DNA of 16,831 nucleotides from JBBPYR01 sp038199755 (lineage in GTDB: Bacteria; Chloroflexota; Ktedonobacteria; Ktedonobacterales; Ktedonobacteraceae). The DNA lies in contig JBBPYR010000043.1 in NCBI GenBank assembly GCA_038199755.1, forward strand, positions 1-16,831. The letters are read 5' to 3'. The notes under the pieces are model-generated. The model made no database searches and was not told where the DNA came from. It was given only the letters and a program-made list of their open reading frames with translations. Shown in pieces: positions 1 through 6,874 of the stretch (positions are counted from its first letter, which is position 1; every line of letters starts with the position of its first letter). Both the position numbers and the translations under genes were made by a program.

Positions 1-111
1 AAGAACGATGATTTCACTGGTTATGTCTATACATTAGCCTGGTCGCCGGATGGTTCACGCATCGCCTCTGGCTCCTCTGATAACACGGTGCAGGTATGGC
101 AAGATGAGTAA
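1..111 (+). CDS. WD40-repeat protein, C-terminal fragment
   Basis: Open from the first base, this frame encodes 36 residues and stops at TAA 109-111. The peptide contains a typical WD40 blade ending: a V-x-x-L-A-W-S-P-D-G-S segment, then I-A-S-G-S-S-D-N-T-V-Q-V-W. This is the last repeat of a beta-propeller protein whose start lies outside the window. WD40 propellers are protein-interaction scaffolds and in these bacteria are often attached to kinase, NACHT or HTH domains, but the N-terminal part cannot be seen. Transcription probably ends at the hairpin at 299-347. Confidence 0.85.
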   Translation, partial: KNDDFTGYVYTLAWSPDGSRIASGSSDNTVQVWQDE

Positions 112-518
112 TGTTCAGGGGAGAGTACCTTGTATTGGAATTCAACTCCTCTCTCATTATTTTAAAACCTTTGAGGTGGTTGACAAAGTGTGGTAGAAGC
201 GGATAGTAGAGCGAGGAACTTGAAGACAAGAGAAGAGGTCTCGTTTTCTGTTCATCACGAGAGCTTTTTCTCTGCATTTCCCACCAGGGATTGAAGACAA
301 AAAATACCCAGTTCATATGCTTTCACTTCATAGACCTGGGTATTTTTATTGCTCTTAGCAAGTCACGTGTTTCTGTTCTTGCTGATTGAGCTTCACAAAC
401 TTATATCGCTTCACAATCCTAGAAGCGTTTTGCAAGGCTCTCACTCTTCCTTCGTTGGGCCACATCATGTGTGCTTGCTGGTAGATTGCCTCTGCTTCAT
501 TATAGCGTCGTTCAGAAC
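112..518. other. intergenic region between convergent genes
   Basis: I see no convincing gene here. The only clear element is the bidirectional terminator hairpin at 299-347. Open frames on either strand lack ribosome sites and recognisable protein character. Confidence 0.6.
299..347. terminator. bidirectional rho-independent terminator
   Basis: The arms aaaatacccag (301-311) and ctgggtatttt (336-346) pair perfectly. They are flanked by an A-run on the left and a T-run on the right, so the hairpin can terminate in both directions. It lies between the plus-strand WD40 gene and the minus-strand XRE-Nudix gene. Confidence 0.75.
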
Positions 519-1712
519 TCAGTCTTCTAATGGTTCAGCAATACTATCGAATGCATCTTCTACCATCGAACGCCCAAATTCATGAACTAAGGCATAATAG
601 AGCGTAGGCCCAGGTGCAAAAGGTAGATGAGAATAGGCAAAAGAAACAACATCCTTTGGTGTGAAAGGAACTGGGAAAAGCTCCTGATTTTCAAATTTAT
701 CTCGTACCCCATTATCCCAACGAAGCAAGAGTTTCTCGATACTCTTCTGGATTTTAATGATACCGGTTAATCCACGAAGCCCATATCGTGTGTCTACGCC
801 AAAGCTTAAAAAAGTAATATCAGAAACAGAAAAATCAATCGATTCATGGAGACCTAATTCTTCTGACAGTCCACGACAAGCGCAACGATAAATATCTGGT
901 GCTTCTCCGCTCGTGCCGCGATCAATCGGTCGGCTCAACCCTTCGACAACACTCGTTTCATAGATGCCTGGACGGCTCCCGACATTCTTTCCTCTTTGCG
1001 TAAAAAGGGTATATCCGTCAGAAGTAATGACAGTCAGAGAAATGCCAAAGGAATGAGAGAAGTGTGGAACACTCGAATGCCAATCCACATGAGCAAGATA
1101 CTTTTCCCGTAACTCTGGCTCCTTTAAGCTCATATTCGTGGCAAGAAATGTGTAGTAATCTGATGGGCGAAACCATACATCAAGAGTCATATCTTCGTGA
1201 GTTGGGTCACGTCCGATCACAAACCGGTCAAGGGCGTATATCTCACCATTCCAAAAAAATGGTACACCTTGTTCTCGTTTTTGCTCTTGCTCTTGCTGAA
1301 TGTGTTCTCTTCTGGCTTGTAACTCTTCTGGTAGCTCCTGGGCAAAAGGAATGTAATGAGAACGAATATGCTGCGGTAAGTATATCCCTCTGCCGTCTCC
1401 ATCCAGCGTCCTCCAGGTGGTTTTGAGTTTTCCAAAAGAAAAGCATCCATCTCGCTCTTCACTTTTGAGAACTGTGGGGCGTTGTTTCATGTTATTCGTA
1501 CTTTCTACAGTTTTCTCATCTATTTTGAGCAGACCTAACGCTTCCGATGTTTTTGAAAGGCATTCACACAGCCTTTGAATGCAATCGACCCGAATAGACT
1601 CCCCTTTTTCGGCTCGCTCCACTGTCGAAAGTGATATGCCCGCAAAATCCGCTAGCTGTTGTTGTGTCCATCCGTGGCGTAGTCTCTCGGTTCGGAGTAG
1701 GGCGTTACGCAT
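519..1712 (-). CDS. XRE-family HTH protein fused to a Nudix-like domain
   Basis: This encodes 397 residues. The start is ATG at 1712 because GGAGG (1721-1725) sits 8 nt upstream; an in-frame start at 1820 would overlap the upstream gene by about 100 bp. Residues 5-60 are an XRE/Cro-type helix-turn-helix (R-L-R-H-G-W-T-Q-Q-Q-L-A-D-F-A-G-I-S). Residues about 225-330 resemble a Nudix fold: a strand ending in L-F-T-Q-R, a glycine-rich turn, then a box ending R280-G-L-S-E-E-L-G-L288. The usual Nudix R-E-x-x-E-E is partly kept: both metal-binding Glu remain, but the first Glu is Gly. It is probably a transcription regulator whose C-terminal half senses or hydrolyses a nucleotide-type ligand. It follows the excisionase-like gene by 4 nt, so the two are likely co-transcribed. 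The Nudix assignment is moderate; the HTH is clear. Confidence 0.75.
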   Translation of the reverse strand: MRNALLRTERLRHGWTQQQLADFAGISLSTVERAEKGESIRVDCIQRLCECLSKTSEALGLLKIDEKTVESTNNMKQRPTVLKSEERDGCFSFGKLKTTWRTLDGDGRGIYLPQHIRSHYIPFAQELPEELQARREHIQQEQEQKREQGVPFFWNGEIYALDRFVIGRDPTHEDMTLDVWFRPSDYYTFLATNMSLKEPELREKYLAHVDWHSSVPHFSHSFGISLTVITSDGYTLFTQRGKNVGSRPGIYETSVVEGLSRPIDRGTSGEAPDIYRCACRGLSEELGLHESIDFSVSDITFLSFGVDTRYGLRGLTGIIKIQKSIEKLLLRWDNGVRDKFENQELFPVPFTPKDVVSFAYSHLPFAPGPTLYYALVHEFGRSMVEDAFDSIAEPLED

Positions 1713-1716
1713 TCTT

Positions 1717-1959
1717 CTATGCCTCCATACTTTGGCTCGTTGGCTTTTTCTTGGTTGGACCTTTTGGGCCGGTTTTACGTGGGCTTGCAAGATATCTTTC
1801 CAATGCGTCAGCATAGACAAACCATTCGCGCCCGAATTGAAACCCCTCTAGCTTTTTGTTCCTCAGTAAACGAGCAATATGTAATCGGCTCAAGTTGGCT
1901 CGTTGTGCGGCTTGAGGTGTCGAGAGATACTCACGGTTCACATCAATATTTTTCAGCAT
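1717..1959 (-). CDS. excisionase-like HTH DNA-binding protein
   Basis: This 80-residue protein has a helix-turn-helix of the MerR/excisionase type (HTH_17 style). The visible signature is Y-L-S-T-P-Q-A-A-Q-R-A-N-L-S-R-L-H-I-A-R-L-L-R, followed by G-F-Q-F-G-R-E-W-F-V-Y-A-D-A-L-E-R-Y-L, matching the order helix-turn-helix, wing, last helix. A Lys/Pro-rich tail follows. It is the first gene of a two-gene minus-strand unit; its stop codon lies between the ribosome site and start of the XRE-Nudix gene, suggesting translational coupling. An extended -10 (1998-2006) and a long palindrome (2032-2082) lie upstream. It may be a directionality factor or a small repressor; no integrase is adjacent, so a regulatory role is more likely. 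Confidence 0.7.
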   Translation of the reverse strand: MLKNIDVNREYLSTPQAAQRANLSRLHIARLLRNKKLEGFQFGREWFVYADALERYLASPRKTGPKGPTKKKPTSQSMEA

Positions 1960-1997
1960 ATTTCGGCTCCGCTCAATTTAGGTGTTCCAGTGACTCA

Positions 1998-2006
1998 ATT
2001 ATACCA
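1998..2006 (-). promoter_or_regulatory. extended -10 promoter of the excisionase-like gene
   Basis: Read on the minus strand, TGGTATAAT is a consensus extended -10 element about 40 nt upstream of the start at 1959. No good -35 at 17-nt spacing is visible, as expected for an extended -10 promoter. Confidence 0.5.
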
Positions 2007-2031
2007 TAACGAGCCATATCTTCCTCTTGAC

Positions 2032-2082
2032 AATTAGGTATCCCTGATACATAATTATATTGTGTATCAGGGATACCTAATT
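2032..2082. repeat. 19-bp perfect inverted repeat with nested half-sites
   Basis: Arms 2032-2050 and 2064-2082 are perfect reverse complements around a 13-nt AT-rich loop. Each arm also contains a smaller GTATC-N3-GATAC palindrome (2038-2050 and 2064-2076), giving four GTATC half-sites. This fits a cooperative operator or an origin/resolution site. It lies just upstream of the minus-strand promoter. Confidence 0.85.
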
Positions 2083-2085
2083 CTA

Positions 2086-2130
2086 CCCTTCACAACTGAC
2101 GGGTTATTATCCCTCAGAACTGACGGGTAA
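2086..2130. repeat. tandem direct repeat, 24-bp period
   Basis: AACTGACGGGT occurs at 2094-2104 and 2118-2128, each preceded by a CCCT-containing tract, so the full units are about 20 bp. Each unit is also weakly palindromic (CCC...TCAG-AA-CTGA...GGG in the second copy). The form is iteron-like or a double binding site, next to the 19-bp palindrome. Confidence 0.7.
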
Positions 2131-2338
2131 AAGGCCGGTAGGAAAAGGGTTACAAACCTCATTTGACTCAATAATATGAGCAGAGTACAGCACATAAACA
2201 AACGAGACCATCGGGTACGTTCCGACCTCCATACCTTACAAACGCGCCGGATGAGTGCCTACGGTTACTGCGATGGTCAAGAACAATCAGGGCAATTGAG
2301 CAGAGAGTTTGGGACTATGCAGGAGAGAATGCAAAAGG

Positions 2339-2365
2339 GTCTAGCGTTTCGGAAGTACGCTAGAC
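2339..2365. repeat. 9-bp perfect inverted repeat
   Basis: GTCTAGCGT (2339-2347) pairs with ACGCTAGAC (2357-2365) across a 9-nt loop. No T-run follows, so it is unlikely to be a terminator. Confidence 0.6.
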
Positions 2366-2494
2366 AGTGTATCGTGTGACTTGCCTCCATGATGCATTCA
2401 CAGATGAAGGAAGGGCGTAGGGATGCAAGCAAGCTAGTGAAGAGTGTCTTGGCGGGTACTGACCAAAGAGAGATCGCTAATGGCTTGTTTGCAA

Positions 2495-2554
2495 CGCTTT
2501 CATTGAGGTCTGCCTCTTGCTGTTTTGAGGAAGAGGTAGACCTGAGTGAAAGCG
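2495..2554. repeat. long imperfect hairpin
   Basis: Arms 2495-2519 and 2530-2554 pair over about 25 positions with about three mismatches and a 10-nt loop. The right arm overlaps AGCGATC (2551-2557), which can instead pair with GATCGCT (2472-2478), so two exclusive folds are possible. It lies in the presumed leader of the gene at 2730. Confidence 0.7.
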
Positions 2555-2663
2555 ATCGGTCTTTCACTGGTTTCGTAGGATGCTGGCTCACGTCTGTCAA
2601 CATGAGTCAGCAATGTTGAGGTTTCTAGTGTCGGTGTTGTGCCTGGCTAGTCTCTCGCCTTCA

Positions 2664-2715
2664 TTGTGGCGTGGGAGAGGTTGGCTGTCAAGTGTTGTTG
2701 CTTTCCACGCCACAA
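2664..2715 (+). promoter_or_regulatory. leader hairpin ending at the ribosome binding site
   Basis: TTGTGGCGTGG (2664-2674) and CCACGCCACAA (2705-2715) are perfect complements. The hairpin ends one base before the GAGGAGG ribosome site (2716-2722) of the gene at 2730, a position suited to mRNA protection or translation control. Confidence 0.6.
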
Positions 2716-2729
2716 GAGGAGGTATTCTT

Positions 2730-3062
2730 ATGGCTGCTGTGTTAACGGGTATCGTGCGTTCCATGCGTGAAGTTGAGGGCATTACCCAAGAGGGGCCGCG
2801 CAAAGGGCAAGCGTGGCGGTTCCTTTCTATCGAGATTTCCGACCCGCGCTATGGACATGTGTGGAGCTGCCAACTGCGTGATGATGACAAACAGTTCACT
2901 GATCTCGCCAAGAGTGACCTGGTAGAGCATCAGGTCAAGGTCATGGTCAAATCTCAGTCGGCAAGTGAACGCTCTCTGCCCGATGGTCGCAAGATCATGC
3001 AAATTCGCTCTCAGGTGACGAACGTGCGTGATCTGGGCATGTTTGACGAGGACGAGGGCTAA
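2730..3062 (+). CDS. hypothetical protein, possible OB-fold
   Basis: This encodes 110 residues. ATG 2730 is chosen because GAGGAGG lies 7 nt upstream; the same frame is open further back but with no ribosome site. The protein starts with a hydrophobic strand (V-L-T-G-I-V-R-S-M-R) and is rich in alternating beta-type segments, such as W-R-F-L-S-I-E-I-S-D and H-Q-V-K-V-M-V-K-S. It ends in an acidic tail (D-E-D-E-G). The strand pattern and acidic tail recall small OB-fold single-strand-binding proteins of plasmids and conjugative elements, but I recognise no family motif. It opens the plus-strand run leading to the HNH-like and membrane proteins. Confidence 0.65.
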   Translation: MAAVLTGIVRSMREVEGITQEGPRKGQAWRFLSIEISDPRYGHVWSCQLRDDDKQFTDLAKSDLVEHQVKVMVKSQSASERSLPDGRKIMQIRSQVTNVRDLGMFDEDEG

Positions 3063-3183
3063 GCGATGGGTGCCGCGCTTTGGTTCCTCTGCTGGCGGCG
3101 GGTTGAGGGTTGTTCCTCGCCTCGCCGCTTTTCCGTTGGTGTGGTGGTGCGTCTGCTGGCTCGGCTGAGAGGAGGGAGAGGTG

Positions 3184-3699
3184 ATGGCCTTCATCTCTGA
3201 GATGTACCCTCCTCGCTGGCGGGCCGTGCGACGAACCAAATTAGACCAGGCGGGTTACTGCTGTCAAGAATGCGGGGTAGAGCATTTAAGCACACGACAA
3301 AACATGAAAACGGGTGAAGACTACTTGGTCTATCTCTCGATTGCCCATAAGAAGCAGTATCAAACCTGGATGAAAGATGCGGATACCATGGTGTTGTGTC
3401 AACGCTGTCATCGCCGCTATGATCGGCAATTTCGGCGCAAGGGCAAGGCTCGGACGTGTGCGCCTATTGGCTATGCCAAAGTGCTGCTGCATGATGACGG
3501 TCAAGAGGTCGTGGCCGGGGTGTTCACGACGTATAGCGACCTGCGTGATCTGCTGGATGCGCTCCCAGATGGTACGCACTTTGTGCTGCATCTCGTGATG
3601 AACATGGCGATTGTCGGCAATGGCTCCTACCTCAAGCAAAGTGATGAGGCTATTGAAATTCTCAGTGAGTACGGGGCCTGTGGTGGGTTCCCGTTTTAA
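3184..3699 (+). CDS. HNH-like zinc-binding protein
   Basis: This encodes 171 residues. ATG 3184 has GGAGG 8 nt upstream (3171-3175); the GTG at 3181 is the alternative. The N-terminal 80 residues carry two Cys pairs, C27-x2-C30 and C72-x2-C75-H76, plus H55 in L-S-I-A-H-K-K. This is the spacing of an HNH nuclease built round a zinc. The canonical Asn and last His seem replaced by Asp (D67 and D80), so the nuclease may be inactive or use a variant site. Residues 95-171 form an alpha/beta domain I do not recognise, possibly for binding a partner. HNH proteins are common in conjugative and phage DNA-processing modules, and this gene precedes the membrane protein. Confidence 0.7.
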   Translation: MAFISEMYPPRWRAVRRTKLDQAGYCCQECGVEHLSTRQNMKTGEDYLVYLSIAHKKQYQTWMKDADTMVLCQRCHRRYDRQFRRKGKARTCAPIGYAKVLLHDDGQEVVAGVFTTYSDLRDLLDALPDGTHFVLHLVMNMAIVGNGSYLKQSDEAIEILSEYGACGGFPF

Positions 3700-3722
3700 A
3701 CAACACGAAAGGCTGGTGTGTT

Positions 3723-4703
3723 ATGGGACTACGTGAACGGGTCGGTTCCTGGCTCGTCCAAGGGTCGGCGGAGACTGGTGAAACGGCGGCGGTGCTGCGG
3801 CAACGGGTACGGGCGGCGGCTCCTGCCGATGATGACGATGTGGAGCAGGTCACAGGGGAAATCTTCGCCGATGACATGATTGAAGTCGATGCTTCCTCCT
3901 CGGCTTCCCACTTTGAACGCTATCGGTCGCTCATTGACTCTTTTGATGAAGATCGGGAGAACTGGTTTGAGAAGTTGGTACGCTGGTTCTTCCTGTTCAT
4001 GGCCTATAGCTTGCCATTAGTGGTGGCCTATGCCATGGGGCGGGAAATTGGGGATGCTTACGGTGGGGTGTTCTCCTGGTCGGATGGCTGGTCACTGGGG
4101 ACGCATACGGTGGCAATGGCTGGCGAGTTTGCCCTTGCCATGATGACGCTCTCGGCGGCGACGGCACTGCGACGCATGGCGACCGATGCCGGGTATGTTC
4201 CCAAGTTCATCGGCTCCTGTGTTTCCTTCCTGCTGTTCTCGTTGGCGTCGGGTTTGGCTCAGTGGTTTATTGCCTCGCTGCATATTGCGCCCCATGATAC
4301 CAGTGGCATGGTGGCTCTCATCTTTCGGGTGGCGATGGTTCCCGCTGTCGATATTGCCTCCCTGTTGTTTCTGGCGGTCATGTCCTTCAAGTCTCTCAAG
4401 AAGTTCGTGGCGGACCAACGGATACGCGCCCAGGCGGTTCGTGAGATCAATGAGGCCGAACTTGAGATTGCACGCGCCCAATCCTCTGCCGCTCGTCGCC
4501 AAACGGAAGAGCAGCAAGATTTGAAGATGAAAGAGCAACGCAATCAGGTCTGGTTGGAACTCGACCGCTTACATGCTCAGTCGATGATTGCCCACGCCAA
4601 ACAACAAGCCTTGCCGCCTGGAACCACCTCGGTTACACCAGCCACCGATGTCACTGCGGCCAACGAAGTGAGCATGCGACGCATCGAGCGGAAGCACTCC
4701 TAA
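3723..4703 (+). CDS. four-helix membrane protein with coiled-coil tail (Spd-like?)
   Basis: This encodes 326 residues starting at ATG 3723, with a weak GAAAGG ribosome site. An acidic, probably cytoplasmic N-terminus (1-85, with a D-D-D-D run) is followed by four hydrophobic segments at about 86-106, 126-147, 162-186 and 195-221. Then comes a charged heptad-like stretch (about 225-295, rich in Q, E, R and A) that should form a coiled coil. The layout matches membrane proteins of actinobacterial conjugative elements (DUF2637/Spd-type) that assist intramycelial DNA spread. That role is inferred from topology and from the rep-xis-int module downstream, not from a diagnostic motif. No signal peptide is seen. 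Confidence 0.7.
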   Translation: MGLRERVGSWLVQGSAETGETAAVLRQRVRAAAPADDDDVEQVTGEIFADDMIEVDASSSASHFERYRSLIDSFDEDRENWFEKLVRWFFLFMAYSLPLVVAYAMGREIGDAYGGVFSWSDGWSLGTHTVAMAGEFALAMMTLSAATALRRMATDAGYVPKFIGSCVSFLLFSLASGLAQWFIASLHIAPHDTSGMVALIFRVAMVPAVDIASLLFLAVMSFKSLKKFVADQRIRAQAVREINEAELEIARAQSSAARRQTEEQQDLKMKEQRNQVWLELDRLHAQSMIAHAKQQALPPGTTSVTPATDVTAANEVSMRRIERKHS

Positions 4704-5103
4704 CCTCTTTGTGCGCCACGCGCCACGCGCTGCCCCCGACGCTTTTCAACGTTGGCCGCAGCGCATCTTCATCGTTAGCAAAAAACGTTGGCTCACGGAA
4801 GGGGTCTCAGGCACCTGGAGGGAAGCTTTGGCCGTAGCCCTCCCGTTGGGATGGCAGAAGTGGAGTCTTGAGGGCTTCTCGCCGTAGCGTAGCGTAGGGT
4901 CTTGACCGATAGGGTAGGCTCTGGGGGACAAAGCGACCGAGGAACTGGTGGTCTCAGTATACCTCTCGGTCGCTTTGGCACGCAGTGCGTACCCTGTCGA
5001 GTCAAGACAAGCCCTCAAGACGGGCCACGACGCGCAAACGGTCGGGTGGCGTCAGCTTCTCATTCGCGTAGCGTGCCTTTTGAAAAGAAGGAAGGGAGAA
5101 ATA
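4704..5103. other. structured intergenic region, candidate origin or RNA
   Basis: These 400 nt lack a convincing gene. They begin with GC-rich repeats: tandem GCGCCAC, and an inverted GCGCTGC (4727-4733) / GCAGCGC (4758-4764). AACGTTGGC occurs twice (4748-4756 and 4785-4793). The nested-helix element at 4865-5021 follows. The position upstream of the small genes and rep fits a replication or transfer origin, or a control RNA. Confidence 0.55.
4865..5021. repeat. four nested inverted repeats (157 nt)
   Basis: Four helices nest on one axis. A is 4865-4877/5009-5021 (13 bp); B is 4899-4906/5001-5008 (8 bp); C is 4911-4916/4990-4995 (6 bp); D is 4929-4941/4965-4977 (13 bp). All are perfect as listed. 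A small GCAC-GCA-GTGC hairpin (4978-4988) sits in the internal loop on the 3' side. The region has no coding frame, and such an ordered set is unlikely by chance. Candidate roles are a nicking or replication origin, or a regulatory RNA. Confidence 0.8.
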
Positions 5104-5316
5104 ATGGGAATACCACCGGATACAGTGTTCGTCTCTATGCTGCAACGCATGAGAGAGATTGTCGAGAGTACCGCATATTCGCCACGAGAGAAACGCATTC
5201 GCGTGATGGCTCAACTGGAACGGGTCTTAGAAGTGGTGGTGAAGGATTTGCCCCAGGAGCAACGGCAACCTGTGCAGGAGATGTTGAGGCTCTATGCGGG
5301 GTTGTGGTCTGGCTAG
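5104..5316 (+). CDS. small hypothetical helical protein
   Basis: This encodes 70 residues. ATG 5104 follows a purine-rich ribosome site (AGGAAGGGAG, about 5089-5098). The sequence is predicted almost wholly helical (R-E-K-R-I-R-V-M-A-Q-L-E-R-V-L-E-V-V-V), with alternating charge and hydrophobic positions that suggest a small dimerising protein. I recognise no family. It is 17 nt from the next small gene and probably co-transcribed with it. Confidence 0.55.
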   Translation: MGIPPDTVFVSMLQRMREIVESTAYSPREKRIRVMAQLERVLEVVVKDLPQEQRQPVQEMLRLYAGLWSG

Positions 5317-5333
5317 AAAGGAAAGGTCTCTTC

Positions 5334-5525
5334 ATGGAACGCACGCAAGCTCTGGCACTCCTGACGAGTCTCAATACATGGGTCGCGAGTGAAGGCAACA
5401 CTCCACGCGTCCAAGCCTCTGTCGCGCAACTGAAAGAGGCCGGGTATCCTCTTCGTGTCACCATGAAAGGAAACACGGTTCTTCGCTATTATCCAGAAAT
5501 CGTTGCACAAAGCCGGAAGCAATAG
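5334..5525 (+). CDS. small hypothetical protein
   Basis: This encodes 63 residues from ATG 5334, behind AAAGGAAAGG. It has an N-terminal helix (Q-A-L-A-L-L-T-S-L-N-T-W-V) and a C-terminal beta-like part (Y-P-L-R-V-T-M-K-G-N-T-V-L-R-Y-Y). No family is recognised. Together with the gene at 5104 it forms a short operon ending at the attenuator-like hairpin before rep. Confidence 0.5.
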   Translation: MERTQALALLTSLNTWVASEGNTPRVQASVAQLKEAGYPLRVTMKGNTVLRYYPEIVAQSRKQ

Positions 5526-5539
5526 CGTTGCCGTTGCTC

Positions 5540-5569
5540 AATGGCGCAGTGCAAGTAAACCGCGCCATT
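5540..5569. repeat. 8-bp inverted repeat in the rep leader
   Basis: AATGGCGC (5540-5547) is complementary to GCGCCATT (5562-5569), with a 14-nt loop. It starts 15 nt after the stop codon of the small gene and precedes the stronger terminator-like hairpin at 5606. Confidence 0.55.
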
Positions 5570-5605
5570 CTAAATACAAACTCTTTCTTTTTTCCTGGTT
5601 GTCTC

Positions 5606-5638
5606 AAGATAGTTCTTTTCGCAAGGGCTATCTTTTTT
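5606..5638 (+). terminator. terminator/attenuator upstream of the rep-like gene
   Basis: Arms 5606-5617 and 5623-5634 form a 12-bp stem (two G-T pairs) with loop TTCGC, followed by a T-run to 5638. It is a typical rho-independent terminator. It ends about 12 nt before the rep GGAGGT ribosome site, so it may act as an attenuator limiting Rep synthesis. Confidence 0.75.
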
Positions 5639-5662
5639 GTTGGTCTGGTAGGAGGTGGGTCT

Positions 5663-6874
5663 ATGCAAGCAAGCAAGCTGGTCGGCTCTGGTGTGGATAC
5701 CTTGATCGTGAATGTGCGCTACTCGGATAGCAAAGGTCAACCCATCAAGCAAGAATTGGAAGAGAAGTTACAAGAAGAGTTGGACTACCTGCAAGGTGAG
5801 GCTCGGCGGGTGGAAACGGCGGTCGCGACCGATTGGGTGTTTCAAGATGTGCTGCTGTTTGTCGAACCACACGGGGCAGGGAAACAATGGCGGTGGCTGC
5901 TCACCTCGCGCCTCTTGAATGTGGCGGTCTCGCGTGGCAAGTTCAATGATGTGATTGCCCAAGTGCGCTTCTCCTCAGAGTACTTGTGGTCAGAAGAATG
6001 GTGTGGGGATGCCCTCGCGCATGTGCATACGTTCCTGCTGTCCCTCTTTGGAGAGTGCATTCATCTGCAATTGTCAGAGGTGCATCTCTGTGCGGATGTG
6101 GTGGGTTATGACTTCTCCCAGTGCAACTATGAAACGCAGTTCGTGACACGGGTACGTAAGAATGAAGCGATCTATGGGACTGATAGTGTGGCCTTAGATT
6201 GCCATAAGGTTTCTACCCTGGCCTTTAGCAAGCATAAGGCTCCGTTGTCGTGTGCGATTTATAACAAGACCTTGGAGATTACACAGAAGTCAGGCAAGAC
6301 GTGGTTCTATGACCTCTGGCGCAAGAACGGTTGGGATGACACCTCCGACGTGTGGCGGGTTGAGTTTCGGTTTAAGCGTGAACTGTTGCATCAGGTCGGC
6401 ATAGAGTGGGCGTATGACCTGCTGGATGAATTAAAACGGCTGTGGGACTATGCGGCGGGTCGCCTGGAAGGTGGTGAGGACGGTTTACCTGATGGCTGGC
6501 TGCGCTATGTGTTGCCCACTGAGGACGATACGAACCGCTCTCGGTGGCCGGTGCATCCTGCCTGGGCCGTGGTGCAATCTGCCTTTTCAGAAGAATGTGA
6601 TCCAGGGCTGGGGCCATTAGTGCGTCGGCGCATACGAGAAAAGAATGTCGAACGAGGAATAGCCGCCACGATTGGCTATATCTCGACCTTAGCGGCGTGG
6701 CTCGGTGGTGATTATGCCGGTCAAGATACCGATGTTTCCTTGATGCTCCATTGGTTAGCAGAAACGGGGTCGGACTACCTTGAGTCGAAACATCGGGACT
6801 TTCTCCAAGAGGTTCGGAAGAAACAAAAACGCTACGGTAATACGACTAGTGATGAAAGTGAGGTCGCTTCATGA
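5663..6874 (+). CDS. replication initiator-like protein (Rep_trans-like)
   Basis: This encodes 403 residues. ATG 5663 is chosen for the GGAGGT ribosome site at 5651-5656, not the in-frame start at 5528. Visible features are L-S-E-V-H-L-C-A-D-V-V-G (137-148), a strand carrying an acidic residue; C-A-I-Y-N-K-T-L-E-I (197-206); and V-W-R-V-E-F-R-F-K-R-E-L-L (230-242). The pattern of an acidic strand, then YNKT/E, then W-R-x-E-x-R is what I know from plasmid and ICE initiators of the replication-initiation-factor group (Rep_trans; pT181 RepC, NicK and MobT relatives). These nick an origin and start rolling-circle replication. Family assignment is moderate, and I cannot place the catalytic Tyr with certainty. 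It overlaps xis by 4 nt and sits in the rep-xis-int order. Confidence 0.7.
   Translation: MQASKLVGSGVDTLIVNVRYSDSKGQPIKQELEEKLQEELDYLQGEARRVETAVATDWVFQDVLLFVEPHGAGKQWRWLLTSRLLNVAVSRGKFNDVIAQVRFSSEYLWSEEWCGDALAHVHTFLLSLFGECIHLQLSEVHLCADVVGYDFSQCNYETQFVTRVRKNEAIYGTDSVALDCHKVSTLAFSKHKAPLSCAIYNKTLEITQKSGKTWFYDLWRKNGWDDTSDVWRVEFRFKRELLHQVGIEWAYDLLDELKRLWDYAAGRLEGGEDGLPDGWLRYVLPTEDDTNRSRWPVHPAWAVVQSAFSEECDPGLGPLVRRRIREKNVERGIAATIGYISTLAAWLGGDYAGQDTDVSLMLHWLAETGSDYLESKHRDFLQEVRKKQKRYGNTTSDESEVAS

Larger units (their letters stand above)
1960..2729. other. hairpin-rich non-coding region
   Basis: This 770-nt stretch holds no convincing gene. The two short plus-strand frames (2176-2379 and 2389-2619) lack ribosome sites and protein character. 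It does hold a divergent promoter, a 19-bp palindrome, tandem repeats and at least three hairpins, listed separately. It may be a control or origin region of the mobile element. Confidence 0.6.

Noticed and set aside
1717..1820. N-terminal extension of the XRE-Nudix protein from 1820
   Set aside because: It would overlap the excisionase-like gene out of frame; GGAGG sits in front of the ATG at 1712.
2086..2130. CRISPR array
   Set aside because: There are only two short repeat units with a spacing too short for spacers, and no cas genes in the window.
2176..2619. Two small plus-strand ORFs (67 and 76 codons)
   Set aside because: They have no ribosome site and no protein-like composition, and they overlap hairpins.
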